NCBI RefSeq assembly: GCF_020097135.1 | Contig: NZ_CP083608.1 | Location: 496,001-560,000 of the forward strand | DNA: 64,000 nucleotides | Direction: 5' to 3' | Origin: Macrococcus armenti | GTDB taxonomy: Bacteria; Bacillota; Bacilli; Staphylococcales; Staphylococcaceae | In this document: positions 1 to 7,942 of the stretch, piece by piece | Position numbering within the stretch: the first letter of the stretch is position 1 | How the letters are laid out: each line of letters starts with the position of its first letter | Translations under genes and position numbers: made by a program | Notes under the pieces: model-generated | Told to the model about the DNA's origin: nothing | The model's input: only the letters and a program-made list of their open reading frames with translations | Database searches by the model: none

Positions 1-745
1 CGCCTGTTTGTTTCCCCGTTACCGGTGCTGCTGCAAATATACGGCTTGCAAATCTTGAGAATGGTAATGACTGAACATAAACTGTTCCTGGACCACGTAA
101 ACGCGCAAGGAATAACCCTTCACCACCAAATAGTTTTGTTTTTAAACCCGGTACAGTCTCAATGTCGTAATCGACATCTTTCGTCATACCGACTAAGCAA
201 CCTGTATCAACAAGTAACGTCTCTCCAGGTTGTAAATCACGTTTCATTATCGCTCCACCCGCATGGATAAATGCCATACCATCACCTGATAAACGCTGCA
301 TAATAAATCCTTCTCCACCGAAGAATCCGACACCTAAGCGTTTCTGCAGTGCAATACCGATTTGTACCCCTTTAGCAGCTGCTAAAAATGCATCTTTCTG
401 ACAAATAAATTCACCGCCAAATTGAGATAAATCTATCGGAATGATTTTACCTGGATATGGGGATGCGAAGTAAACATGTTCTTTGCCCATTCCTCGGTTT
501 GTAAATGTTGTCATAAACAAACTTTCACCTGTTAATGTACGACGGCCTGCAGCGAATAGTTTATCCATAAAGCCGTTGCCGCCACTTGTAGAACCATCAC
601 CAAAGATTGTTTCCATCTGTATATTCGGATTGATCATCATCATGCTACCAGCTTCAGATATTACTGTTTCATTTGGATCAAGTTCAATTTCAACGTATTG
701 CATGTCATCGCCATAAATTTTGTAATCTATTTCGTGGTTGTTCAT
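1..745 (-). CDS. AIM24 / TIGR00266 family protein, 3' end cut by window edge
   Basis: The reading frame is open from an ATG at 745 to the left edge without a stop, giving 248 residues of a protein whose end lies outside. It starts [20 protein letters not shown] and has the glycine-rich, repeated GGEGF/GGEGLF motifs followed by hydrophobic beta-strand-like segments typical of the AIM24 (mitochondrial biogenesis AIM24-like) fold. GGAGG lies 6 bases before the ATG. Members are soluble beta-barrel proteins of unclear role, some linked to envelope stress. It is divergently oriented from the aldo/keto reductase. Family call is firm; function is unknown. Confidence 0.85.
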   Translation of the reverse strand, partial: MNNHEIDYKIYGDDMQYVEIELDPNETVISEAGSMMMINPNIQMETIFGDGSTSGGNGFMDKLFAAGRRTLTGESLFMTTFTNRGMGKEHVYFASPYPGKIIPIDLSQFGGEFICQKDAFLAAAKGVQIGIALQKRLGVGFFGGEGFIMQRLSGDGMAFIHAGGAIMKRDLQPGETLLVDTGCLVGMTKDVDYDIETVPGLKTKLFGGEGLFLARLRGPGTVYVQSLPFSRFASRIFAAAPVTGKQTG

Positions 746-869
746 TATGTTCCTCCATTTAGTAAGATTATCATTATTATACTAAATAAATGAGAAGACT
801 AAAAATATAATGATATTCATTTTGTGTGAATGTCTGTTTAGTGTATGATTTAAGTAAAGGAGATGATAA

Positions 870-1706
870 ATGATGAATCATATTCAGTTAAACAATGGCG
901 TTTCAATGCCGCAACTTGGACTTGGTGTGTATAAAATTACGGATGAAGCGATGCCCGATGTCGTTAAAACTGCACTGGATGCTGGATATCGTGCATTCGA
1001 TACGGCACATTTCTACTTTAATGAGGCTTCGCTCGGTAAAGCATTAAATGAAACTAATATTCCACGTGAAGAACTATTTATTACGACGAAACTGTGGAAT
1101 GACCATCAAGGTTATGAACAGACGAAACAGGCATTTAATGCATCGCTTCAGAAGTTAAATATGGATTATATCGATTTATATTTGATTCACTGGCCATGCC
1201 CGGAAGACGATTTATTCATTGAAAGTTATAAAGCGATGGAAGAACTGTATCATGAAGGTAAGATTAAAGCATTAGGTGTCGCTAATTTTAAAGAGCACCA
1301 TCTGGATAAGCTATTACAGGAAACAACTGTAATTCCGACGGTAAATCAAATCGAGTACCACCCAATTTTTAATCAGGATAAATTACAGCAATACTGTAAA
1401 GATAAAGGCATTGCAGTTACTGCATGGAGTCCGTTAATGCGTGGTGGAGAACTATTTGAAAATGAAACATTAAAACGCATCGCTGAAAAATATAACAAAA
1501 CAGTAGCACAAGTCATTATTAGATGGCATATCGATAGTGGACGAATTGTTATTCCTAAATCATCAAACGTAGAACGTATTAAAGAAAATATTGATGTATG
1601 TCATTTTGAGTTAATGGAACAAGATATAGAAACGATTAATCACTTAAATAGAAACGAACGTCAATTTAAAGATCCGGATAAGATTAAAATTGGAGATATG
1701 AAGTAA
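870..1706 (+). CDS. aldo/keto reductase (YtbE/YvgN-like, 2,5-diketogluconate reductase type)
   Basis: A 278-residue cytosolic NADPH-dependent oxidoreductase of the aldo/keto reductase superfamily. The catalytic tetrad is visible as Asp44, Tyr49, Lys74 and His107 (in GYRAFDTAHFYFNE, TTKLW and LIHWP), and the cofactor-binding IPKSS motif lies near residue 230. Length is normal for the short bacterial AKR5 type. The start at 870 is placed 7 bases after AAAGGAG; an ATG codon directly after it is an alternative. The natural substrate cannot be told from sequence; such enzymes act on many aldehydes, methylglyoxal and diketogluconate. A hairpin terminator follows directly, so it is probably monocistronic. 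Confidence 0.92.
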   Translation: MMNHIQLNNGVSMPQLGLGVYKITDEAMPDVVKTALDAGYRAFDTAHFYFNEASLGKALNETNIPREELFITTKLWNDHQGYEQTKQAFNASLQKLNMDYIDLYLIHWPCPEDDLFIESYKAMEELYHEGKIKALGVANFKEHHLDKLLQETTVIPTVNQIEYHPIFNQDKLQQYCKDKGIAVTAWSPLMRGGELFENETLKRIAEKYNKTVAQVIIRWHIDSGRIVIPKSSNVERIKENIDVCHFELMEQDIETINHLNRNERQFKDPDKIKIGDMK

Positions 1707-1722
1707 TAATGAATAATCGATG

Positions 1723-1747
1723 AGATGGTGGATGCACCATCTTTTTT
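1723..1747 (+). terminator. intrinsic terminator after aldo/keto reductase
   Basis: AGATGGTG and CACCATCT form an 8-bp stem with a 4-base loop, followed by six T. Confidence 0.85.
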
Positions 1748-1774
1748 CATGAGTTCGTCACAATTAACGCATTT

Positions 1775-1799
1775 AAACATATATATTAAATGTATGTTT
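1775..1799. repeat. inverted repeat upstream of ywiC-like gene
   Basis: AAACATA and TATGTTT form a perfect 7-bp dyad with an A/T spacer, 27 bases before the start of the YwiC-like gene. It could be an operator for an unknown repressor, or only an A/T-rich coincidence. Confidence 0.35.
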
Positions 1800-1826
1800 A
1801 TTGTACAATAAGTTTGAGGTGAGTGT

Positions 1827-2552
1827 ATGAAATTTAAAAAACCAAATCAGCATGGCGCATGGGCAATGATTATTATGCCTGTATTGTTCGGAATGTTTGC
1901 AACAAAGTTTAATATATTTCAGCTGCTCTTTTTTGCAGGATGGTTCATGACATTTTTCTTTGCAGATCACTTTCTGTTTTATGCGAAGCAGAGAAAGAAG
2001 CAAATAGGGTATTTAAAGTGTGCATTATTGTTTTTATTTATCGCTGTAATTTGTTATATACCGATAATCATTTATGAATATAAAGTTATGATGTTTTTCT
2101 TAGCGATGGTCCCGTTTGGTATTATTAATTATTTCTTTGCAAAAGCACGTAACGAACGCCATATCGTAAATGATTTTTCTGCTGTCATCATCTTCTCAAT
2201 TGCAGGAGTACTCACATATTACATTCAATCTCATCAATTTGAATGGACGATGACATATGTATTCGGGCTGAGCGTTGCGTACTTTATTGGAACGGTGTTC
2301 TATGTAAAGACGATGATTCGCGAGAAAAGAAATATCCATTATCGTAATATATCATGGGTATACCATGCATTACTTGTTATCGTAGGCTACTTTATTCATC
2401 CGTTAGTATTTATCGCATTTTTACCGAGTTTAATACGTTCAGTTATATTATACGGAAAACAGCTTAAACCGATTAAAATAGGGGTGCTGGAAATTGCGAA
2501 TGCGGTTTTTATTACAGTATTTATCGGATTATTTTTTAATATCATCACATAA
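1827..2552 (+). CDS. YwiC-like family integral membrane protein
   Basis: A 241-residue polytopic membrane protein with about seven hydrophobic segments. The N-terminal PNQHGAWAMIIMPVLFG segment is the hallmark of the YwiC-like family (Bacillus subtilis YwiC), whose function is not established. GAGGTGAG precedes the ATG at 1827. It stands alone: an inverted repeat lies upstream and a strong symmetrical terminator shared with the next, convergent gene lies downstream. Family assignment rests on the N-terminal motif and on the overall hydrophobic pattern. Confidence 0.8.
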   Translation: MKFKKPNQHGAWAMIIMPVLFGMFATKFNIFQLLFFAGWFMTFFFADHFLFYAKQRKKQIGYLKCALLFLFIAVICYIPIIIYEYKVMMFFLAMVPFGIINYFFAKARNERHIVNDFSAVIIFSIAGVLTYYIQSHQFEWTMTYVFGLSVAYFIGTVFYVKTMIREKRNIHYRNISWVYHALLVIVGYFIHPLVFIAFLPSLIRSVILYGKQLKPIKIGVLEIANAVFITVFIGLFFNIIT

Positions 2553-2553
2553 A

Positions 2554-2583
2554 AATAAGAGCAGCGAATTCGCTGCTCTTATT
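2554..2583. terminator. bidirectional terminator between convergent genes
   Basis: AATAAGAGCAGCG/CGCTGCTCTTATT is a perfect inverted repeat around AATT, with A and T tracts on each side, so it can serve the ywiC-like gene on plus and the small stress protein gene on minus. Confidence 0.85.
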
Positions 2584-2595
2584 GATTGCCGTATA

Positions 2596-2853
2596 TTAAC
2601 GACGTTTATGCAATAATTGTAAAACGATAGATACGATTGCGATTAAAAGGATTGTACCTACTAATGCAGGGATAATACTTACACCCCACACAACAGGGTC
2701 CATTTCTCCTAATAAGTGTCCACCGATAGATGCACCGATAAGACCGGCAATGACATTACCGATTTTTCCGCCTGGAATATCAGTACCCATAATCATACCT
2801 GCGATCCAACCAATCAGACCACCCATAACAATTGTTAAAATAATTCCTAACAT
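2596..2853 (-). CDS. GlsB/YeaQ/YmgE family stress-response membrane protein
   Basis: An 85-residue protein with three hydrophobic, glycine-rich helices (GGLIGWIAGMIMGTD, IGNVIAGLIGASIGGHLLG and a C-terminal helix), matching the transglycosylase-associated/GlsB family. These small inner-membrane proteins are commonly general-stress proteins of unknown mechanism. AGGAGG lies 7 bases before the ATG at 2853. A SigB-like promoter is seen about 80 bases upstream, which fits stress control. It is preceded and followed by genes it does not share a transcript with, judging by the terminators. Confidence 0.9.
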   Translation of the reverse strand: MLGIILTIVMGGLIGWIAGMIMGTDIPGGKIGNVIAGLIGASIGGHLLGEMDPVVWGVSIIPALVGTILLIAIVSIVLQLLHKRR

Positions 2854-2930
2854 AATAAATTCCTCCTATATTAAACGATTTAAACGAATATTATAAAAAC
2901 GTTTATAAGCATTTTGCTTATGATTCATAA

Positions 2931-2955
2931 ATACCACGTAAAAAAGGATATAAAC
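2931..2955 (-). promoter_or_regulatory. candidate SigB promoter for the GlsB/YeaQ-family gene
   Basis: On the minus strand GTTTAT, 13 bases, TGGTAT; one mismatch from the general-stress sigma-B pattern GTTTWW-N12-15-GGGWAW. It lies 78 bases before the ATG. Pattern matched by eye. Confidence 0.45.
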
Positions 2956-2999
2956 ATTTTATTAAAAATAATGAAAAATAATTACAAAATAATAATAAA

Positions 3000-3028
3000 A
3001 AGCTTACTGATTGTTAAACAGTAAGCTT
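3000..3028 (-). terminator. terminator overlapping the end of the unknown membrane protein gene
   Basis: AAGCTTACTG and CAGTAAGCTT form a 10-bp stem; on the minus strand it is followed by an interrupted T tract. The stem includes the stop codon region of the gene ending at 3004. Confidence 0.75.
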
Positions 3029-3606
3029 TGTTTAATATATATAATGTAGAGTATGCCTAATATGAAATACATATAATTATAAGGAATAAACATGACGAGT
3101 AACATAAAACTAATTGCAAATAAATACTCACCGATACGTTTCGGATGATTAATATATTTATATATATTTAAATATTCAAATTGAAACCACTTTACTGTTC
3201 CATTAACTTCTGATAGTTGATACATGATGAGACCAATTATAAAAAATGAAACGCTCAAATATGCACTTGATAAATAAATCGATTCGTCACTATGAATAAT
3301 AATGAACGGTATTGATACATTAAAGAGTAATGCTAATAATAAATGCAGCCATCTATTATGAATATAAATATTATAATTATCGGAATGATAATAGCGTAAG
3401 TATAAATGCATGACACTTATCGAACCGATAAATAGTACGAATGTTTTAGAAATAAAGTTTGCATGCCCAAGTAAAGGATAGTTTGTTAGTACTGTGATCA
3501 TCGTAGATATATTCAAGTGGATATATGTTAATTTCTTTTCTTTAAAATTAAAAAATAGAAATATAAACAACGTCATTAATATATTTCCTATCAGCAAGTA
3601 ACTCAT
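3004..3606 (-). CDS. uncharacterised six- to seven-helix membrane protein
   Basis: A 200-residue, very hydrophobic protein with short polar loops; I do not recognise the family. Hydrophobic stretches lie near residues 3-20, 33-48, 53-68, 85-102, 110-128 and 158-190. A loop reading YINHPKRIGEY near residue 150 recalls the HP.R.GE motif of isoprenylcysteine and phospholipid methyltransferases, but the rest of that signature is not seen, so this is only a hint. It lies 68 bases downstream of queE on the same strand but has its own promoter-like sequence. AAGGAG-type Shine-Dalgarno (AAGGAGAC) precedes the ATG. Confidence 0.6.
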   Translation of the reverse strand: MSYLLIGNILMTLFIFLFFNFKEKKLTYIHLNISTMITVLTNYPLLGHANFISKTFVLFIGSISVMHLYLRYYHSDNYNIYIHNRWLHLLLALLFNVSIPFIIIHSDESIYLSSAYLSVSFFIIGLIMYQLSEVNGTVKWFQFEYLNIYKYINHPKRIGEYLFAISFMLLVMFIPYNYMYFILGILYIIYIKQSLLFNNQ

Positions 3607-3638
3607 AAAGTGTCTCCTTAATATTCAATCGTGCTTCA

Positions 3639-3668
3639 ATTATAACGTTTACATAAATTTAAACACAA
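3639..3668 (-). promoter_or_regulatory. SigA-type promoter for the gene ending at 3004
   Basis: On the minus strand TTGTGT, 18 bases, TATAAT, ending 33 bases before the ATG at 3606. It lies in the gap after queE, so the gene need not depend on the riboswitch-controlled que transcript. Confidence 0.5.
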
Positions 3669-3674
3669 TGTTTA

Positions 3675-4385
3675 TTATACACCTTTTTTGTTACTCCATA
3701 GTAATGTATGCAGTTGAGGTGTAACATACACATCGTTCATTTCACTGTCCGGCATTACTTTATCGATTAACGATTCATAATGTGACAGTAATCTTGAAGT
3801 ATGGTCTTCTACAGTATCTTCAAGATACGGATTACCTACTTGTAAATACATTTTAATATGTGGATAGCGTTTATGAATCGTTTTGCTGAAATGATAATCT
3901 TCATCATTAAAGATGACCACTTTTAATGTTACTTTATCTGGATTCAGCTCACGAATCACAGCGTCGAGCTGGTCTAAATCGTGTGTCATCGTTGAACTTG
4001 GTGGTTTCGGACTAATCGTCAACTGATCGATTTCAGTCATCCAGCTCTGAAATTTCGTACCTTGTGTTTCAAGCGCCACTTCAATACCTTTACCGTGTAA
4101 TAACGATACAAATCCAGCTATGTTTTTTATTAATGCAGGATTACCACCTGATATTGTGACATGGTTAAACTGATTAGGTGCAATAGACTGAAGACGTTCA
4201 TAAATTGTTTCTGGTAATAACATTTCAATCTCACCTTTCATCGTACCATCCCATGTAAACTTCGAATCACACCATACGCAGCTGAAATCACAACCTGCTG
4301 TTCTGACAAACATCGTTTTACGACCGATAACCGCACCTTCACCTTGAATGGTAGGACCGAATATTTCCAGTACAGGTATCTTCAT
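3675..4385 (-). CDS. queE: 7-carboxy-7-deazaguanine synthase QueE
   Basis: Radical-SAM enzyme that turns 6-carboxytetrahydropterin into 7-carboxy-7-deazaguanine, the third step towards preQ0 and queuosine. The iron-sulphur cluster motif CDFSCVWCD (CxxxCxxC) lies near residues 32-40, preceded by the family's GPTIQGEG start. GGNPAL near residue 102 corresponds to the SAM-binding GGEP-type motif. At 236 residues its length is normal. Its ATG overlaps the stop of queD by one base (TAATG), so translation is likely coupled. Third gene of the queC-queD-queE operon. Confidence 0.95.
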   Translation of the reverse strand: MKIPVLEIFGPTIQGEGAVIGRKTMFVRTAGCDFSCVWCDSKFTWDGTMKGEIEMLLPETIYERLQSIAPNQFNHVTISGGNPALIKNIAGFVSLLHGKGIEVALETQGTKFQSWMTEIDQLTISPKPPSSTMTHDLDQLDAVIRELNPDKVTLKVVIFNDEDYHFSKTIHKRYPHIKMYLQVGNPYLEDTVEDHTSRLLSHYESLIDKVMPDSEMNDVYVTPQLHTLLWSNKKGV

Positions 4386-4798
4386 TATCGTTTACCTCTA
4401 TATAATACGTAGCTTGTCGGTGTTTCTCGTAAATAAATTTGCAGTACTTTCGGTCCATGTGGAAGAGTATTTAAATGTGCTTCAATTTTTTCGAAAATAA
4501 GTTTTGCGACGTTTTCTGTTGATGGCGGTGTGTTTTGAAATACTTCTAAATCATTCATTAAACGATGGTCAAACGTATTATTGATGATAGACTTTATATC
4601 TCTGAAATTAACGAGAAAACCCATTTCATCAAGTTCATTACCACCGATTGTTATATTCGCAAAGTATGTGTGTCCGTGAACGCGGCTACATACACCAGCT
4701 TTCTCATTCGGAATAAAGTGTGCGGCAGAGAAGTTAATATCTTTGTTCAGTTCAAATGCATAGTTATGATTCACTTGAGGGTATAGTTGCTGCATCAT
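4385..4798 (-). CDS. queD: 6-carboxy-5,6,7,8-tetrahydropterin synthase QueD
   Basis: Zinc enzyme of the PTPS/QueD fold that converts dihydroneopterin triphosphate to 6-carboxytetrahydropterin. FSAAHFIP supplies the first zinc histidine, and CSRVHGHTY supplies the catalytic cysteine and the two other zinc histidines; the DHRLMND and STENVAKLIFE motifs are also typical. 137 residues. The start overlaps the queC stop by one base. Middle gene of the preQ0 operon; acts in the cytosol between GTP cyclohydrolase (not in this window) and QueE. Confidence 0.95.
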   Translation of the reverse strand: MMQQLYPQVNHNYAFELNKDINFSAAHFIPNEKAGVCSRVHGHTYFANITIGGNELDEMGFLVNFRDIKSIINNTFDHRLMNDLEVFQNTPPSTENVAKLIFEKIEAHLNTLPHGPKVLQIYLRETPTSYVLYRGKR

Positions 4799-5463
4799 TA
4801 TAAATCACCGCTTTCTTTTTCTTGTAAGTATTGATTAAGACCGTTATTTCTCAGTTTACAGCTTGGACATTCTCCACATCCGTCTGCAGGTACACCGTTA
4901 TAACATGTTAATGTTTTGTTACGCACATAGTCCAGTTGTCCTAACGTATCTGCAAGTGCCCATGTTTCTTTCTTATCCAGCCACATTAAAGGTGTATGAA
5001 TTTCAAAGTTTAAATCCATTGATAAGTTAATTGTGACATTGAGCGACTTAATAAAATTATCACGGCAGTCCGGGTATCCTGAAAAGTCAGTTTCACATAC
5101 ACCTGTAATGATATGCTTTGCATTAATCTGATAAGCAAGTGCAGCTGCAAAGCTCATAAATAGCAAGTTACGCGCAGGAACGAAAGTATTTGGAATATCA
5201 TCACCTTCGATTTGTAAGTCGTGGTGTGTTAATGCGTTTGGTGATAATTGTGAGAGTAATGACATATCAAGTACATGATGCTTTAAACCTTGTTCTACTG
5301 CAATTTGTTTTGCGATATCGATTTCAAGTGCATGACGTTGTCCATAGTTAAATGTTACAAGTTCTACTTCATCATAATGATGCATCGCATAGAACATACA
5401 CGTTGTGCTATCCTGACCGCCACTAAAGACGACAAGTGCTTTGTTAGAATTCAGTTGTTTCAT
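4798..5463 (-). CDS. queC: 7-cyano-7-deazaguanine synthase QueC
   Basis: ATP-dependent ligase that makes preQ0 from 7-carboxy-7-deazaguanine and ammonia. The PP-loop [10 protein letters not shown] is near the N-terminus and the zinc-binding cysteines sit in the C-terminal [13 protein letters not shown] segment. I set the start at the ATG at 5463, 8 bases after GGAG; a GTG at 5472 in the same frame overlaps that Shine-Dalgarno and is unlikely. This gives 221 residues. First gene of the operon, directly behind the preQ1-I riboswitch, which should shut it off when preQ1 is plentiful. Confidence 0.95.
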   Translation of the reverse strand: MKQLNSNKALVVFSGGQDSTTCMFYAMHHYDEVELVTFNYGQRHALEIDIAKQIAVEQGLKHHVLDMSLLSQLSPNALTHHDLQIEGDDIPNTFVPARNLLFMSFAAALAYQINAKHIITGVCETDFSGYPDCRDNFIKSLNVTINLSMDLNFEIHTPLMWLDKKETWALADTLGQLDYVRNKTLTCYNGVPADGCGECPSCKLRNNGLNQYLQEKESGDL

Positions 5464-5478
5464 TATATTCACTCCATT

Positions 5479-5505
5479 AAAAAAGACACCAATCCTAGCG
5501 GTGTC
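5479..5505 (-). terminator. riboswitch expression-platform terminator of queC
   Basis: On the minus strand GACACC, loop, GGTGTC followed by six T, placed just after the preQ1 aptamer and 16 bases before the queC ATG. The loop contains GCTAGG, which can pair with the aptamer's TTCCTAGC segment, giving a plausible antiterminator switch. Confidence 0.85.
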
Positions 5506-5508
5506 GTT

Positions 5509-5545
5509 CTAGTTTTTTATAGAGGGTGTGCGCTAGGAACCTCTT
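5509..5545 (-). promoter_or_regulatory. preQ1-I riboswitch aptamer upstream of queCDE
   Basis: The minus strand reads AGAGGTTCCTAGC, a short loop, ACCCTCT and then ATAAAAAACTAG: the P1 stem (AGAGG with CCTCT), the ligand-binding cytosine in loop 2 and the A-rich tail that forms the H-type pseudoknot. This agrees nearly base for base with the class I preQ1 aptamer known from Bacillus queC operons. A terminator follows immediately, so binding of preQ1 most likely ends transcription before queC. Confidence 0.95.
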
Positions 5546-5563
5546 ATATTGAATTCGCTACTC

Positions 5564-5569
5564 ATTATA
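5564..5569 (-). promoter_or_regulatory. extended -10 promoter element of the queC leader
   Basis: The minus strand has TGTTATAAT (TGn-TATAAT), about 20 bases before the aptamer, which places the start of transcription just upstream of the riboswitch. No good -35 is seen, which is usual for extended -10 promoters. Confidence 0.5.
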
Positions 5570-5634
5570 ACAGAAAAGCGTGTATAATAATATCTGTTAC
5601 TTCAAGAAAACGTTTTTAGAAATGAGTGAAGTTT

Positions 5635-6216
5635 ATGATTTTAATGATAGACCATGATGATTCGTTTACATATAATATCGTTCATTACTTAGAAGCAATG
5701 GATGAAACGGTTCGCGTCGTACGTTCTGAAGTAGTGACGATTGAATATATAGAGCGTTTATCTCCGGAATTTATTATATTATCACCTGGACCAGGACATC
5801 CTACAGAAGCAATTATGGCACATAAAGTTATCGATACATTCGGAGACCGTATTCCGATTCTTGGCATATGTCTTGGTTTTCAAGTAATCGTACAGCATTT
5901 TAATCACGAAGTTAAGAAGCTGTCACCAGTACATGGGCATATCGGCTATGTAGAACATAACGGTACCGGCATTTATCAAGGTGTAGAAGCACCAGCACAA
6001 GTTGCAAGGTATCACTCTTTAGGAACGATGGATAATATTCAAATGCCGTTAATTGTTACCGGTATGACGGATAATATTGTGATGAGTGTTTCACATGAAT
6101 CATGGCCATTGTACGGTATTCAGTTTCATCCAGAATCTGTACTTACAACTTCCGGCTATACGATGCTCAATAATTTCTTAACGTTAGGACGTGAATTTTA
6201 TGCGCGCAGTCATTAA
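5635..6216 (+). CDS. pabA: aminodeoxychorismate/anthranilate synthase glutamine amidotransferase
   Basis: Glutaminase subunit that feeds ammonia to PabB for para-aminobenzoate (folate) synthesis. Class I amidotransferase triad: Cys in LGICLGFQ and His/Glu in GIQFHPESV; the oxyanion motif SPGPGHP is present. I set the start at the ATG at 5635 (MILMIDHDDSFTY matches the family start); a GTG nine bases upstream is less likely. This gives 193 residues. No trp genes are nearby and the next gene is pabB, so folate rather than tryptophan is the likely pathway. The stop lies 17 bases inside the next gene, suggesting coupled translation. Confidence 0.93.
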   Translation: MILMIDHDDSFTYNIVHYLEAMDETVRVVRSEVVTIEYIERLSPEFIILSPGPGHPTEAIMAHKVIDTFGDRIPILGICLGFQVIVQHFNHEVKKLSPVHGHIGYVEHNGTGIYQGVEAPAQVARYHSLGTMDNIQMPLIVTGMTDNIVMSVSHESWPLYGIQFHPESVLTTSGYTMLNNFLTLGREFYARSH

Positions 6217-7879
6217 CTTTCAACTTCATCGTGATGGTAAGACGATACCTGTTCGGTATACGTTTACGAATCCTGTAAAAGTAGACAGAGTATATACAGA
6301 GGACGGTATGCTAAAAGCTCTAACTGAAGCTGAAGAAAGTGGATTATATGTTGTCACTGCGATTAAGTATGAAGCCGCAAAACTGTTCAATCCACTTATG
6401 AAAGTCCATCATATTGATGGGCCACTTGCATTGTTTTATTACTTTGAAGATTATGATGCATTTGAATATGTAAATGCAGAACCATTAAAAACACAGTTTA
6501 CTTTTGAACAATCTGCTGAAGAAATTATGAAAGCAGTAGAAACCATTCAGGAGTACATTAAACAAGGTGTTACGTATCAAGTCAATTATACGACGCGACT
6601 TAAAGCAACGTTAATAGAAAATCCATACGCACTCTATCAATACTTAAGTGCACAAAACGGAAACTATACGGCATATATAGAAAATGGGGACGATTATATC
6701 ATCAGTATTTCACCGGAACTCTTCTTCCAGTATGATGTACATAATAAACAACTGTTAACAAAACCGATGAAAGGGACGCTTGAGCGCGGTAGTAACGAAG
6801 TAGAAGATGCTAAAAACTACGAACAGCTCAAAAACTCAAAAAAAGATAAAGCTGAGAATGTGATGATTGTCGATTTATTGCGTAATGATTTAAGCCGTAT
6901 CGCAAAAAAAGGCAGTGTGAAAGTCGATAAATTGTTTGAAGTGGAGAGATATAAAACAGTATTTCAAATGACTTCAACAATTACAGCAATGAATAATAAA
7001 CAATCATTATATGAAATTATGCGTGCGCTTTTTCCATGTGGTTCTATTACAGGTGCACCTAAAATTTCTACGATGAAAATTATTAACGAACTGGAGTCGC
7101 CAAGAGGGATATATTGTGGGACGATTGGTTTTATTAAGCCTTATGATTATATGATTTTTAATATTCCGATCCGTACAATAGAAATGCATAAGCAAGATGC
7201 TGTTTATAGTGCAGGTGGCGGTATTACGATAGATTCTGATGCGCGACTGGAGTACGAAGAAATTGTTGCGAAAACACGTGTCGTACAACCGGAATTTGAA
7301 CTGATAGAAACGATGCGTGTTGAAGATGGAGAGATACAAAGAGTAAATTATCATATTAACCGGATGCATGACGGTGCGCGTGCTTTCCATATTCCTGTAT
7401 CAAAAGAAGACATTAAAACGTATGTTGAAAATAATAATGTAGATAATTCAATGTGCCGCGTAACCGTTAACCGAAACGGAGAACTAAGACATACAGTAAT
7501 GCCGCTGCCGGAGCGAAAAACTTTTACTGCAGCTTTAAAACCGTCCATCAAAGTAGCAACCAAGTACCATCAGTATAAAACATCAGTAAGAGATCACTAT
7601 ACGAATAGTGCAGCGGATCTGTCACTCTATTACGATACACATATACTCGAATTTAATATCGGAAACATAGTATATGAAATGGATGGAAAGTATTATACGC
7701 CTAAAAAAAATGACTATATTCTTGAAGGGTGTATGAAACAATCACTCGTATGTAACGGATCAATTATCGAACAGGATATTGCAACTGATAAATTTGTAGA
7801 GTACTATCGAAATGGCACATTGAAAGTATATATGATCAATAGCTTAAGAACATGGTCTGAAGTAAAAATAATATTGTAA
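6200..7879 (+). CDS. pabB: PabB-PabC fusion: aminodeoxychorismate synthase component I plus aminodeoxychorismate lyase-like domain
   Basis: A 559-residue two-domain protein. Residues 1 to about 360 are a chorismate-binding domain (MKGTLERG, DLLRNDLSRIA, FPCGSITGAPKISTM and YSAGGGITIDSDA motifs), which makes 4-amino-4-deoxychorismate with PabA. Residues from about 365 form a class IV aminotransferase (PabC-type) domain with the probable PLP lysine in HQYKTSVRDHY and the LEFNIGNIVY segment, which would release para-aminobenzoate. The C-terminal domain, about 195 residues, is shorter than a free PabC. The start is the ATG at 6200, about 10 bases after AGGA; it overlaps pabA. Confidence 0.92.
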   Translation: MRAVINFQLHRDGKTIPVRYTFTNPVKVDRVYTEDGMLKALTEAEESGLYVVTAIKYEAAKLFNPLMKVHHIDGPLALFYYFEDYDAFEYVNAEPLKTQFTFEQSAEEIMKAVETIQEYIKQGVTYQVNYTTRLKATLIENPYALYQYLSAQNGNYTAYIENGDDYIISISPELFFQYDVHNKQLLTKPMKGTLERGSNEVEDAKNYEQLKNSKKDKAENVMIVDLLRNDLSRIAKKGSVKVDKLFEVERYKTVFQMTSTITAMNNKQSLYEIMRALFPCGSITGAPKISTMKIINELESPRGIYCGTIGFIKPYDYMIFNIPIRTIEMHKQDAVYSAGGGITIDSDARLEYEEIVAKTRVVQPEFELIETMRVEDGEIQRVNYHINRMHDGARAFHIPVSKEDIKTYVENNNVDNSMCRVTVNRNGELRHTVMPLPERKTFTAALKPSIKVATKYHQYKTSVRDHYTNSAADLSLYYDTHILEFNIGNIVYEMDGKYYTPKKNDYILEGCMKQSLVCNGSIIEQDIATDKFVEYYRNGTLKVYMINSLRTWSEVKIIL

Positions 7880-7942
7880 TGGATGCGTAAAAATCAATTT
7901 TAAGTTACAATATAATAAATTATTGAGAGATTAGGTGACGTA

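Noticed and set aside
2897-2912. Possible CcpA cre site (AAAACGTTTATA region) upstream of the GlsB/YeaQ-family gene
   Set aside because: Two mismatches at invariant positions of TGWAANCGNTNWCA; similar A/T-rich partial matches occur elsewhere, e.g. near 3645 and 5607.
5540-5625. A small plus-strand protein covering the queC leader
   Set aside because: The open frame has no ribosome site and overlaps the riboswitch and promoter on the other strand.
7007-7390. Long minus-strand frame inside pabB
   Set aside because: No ribosome site, composition unlike real proteins here, and fully inside a well-supported gene.
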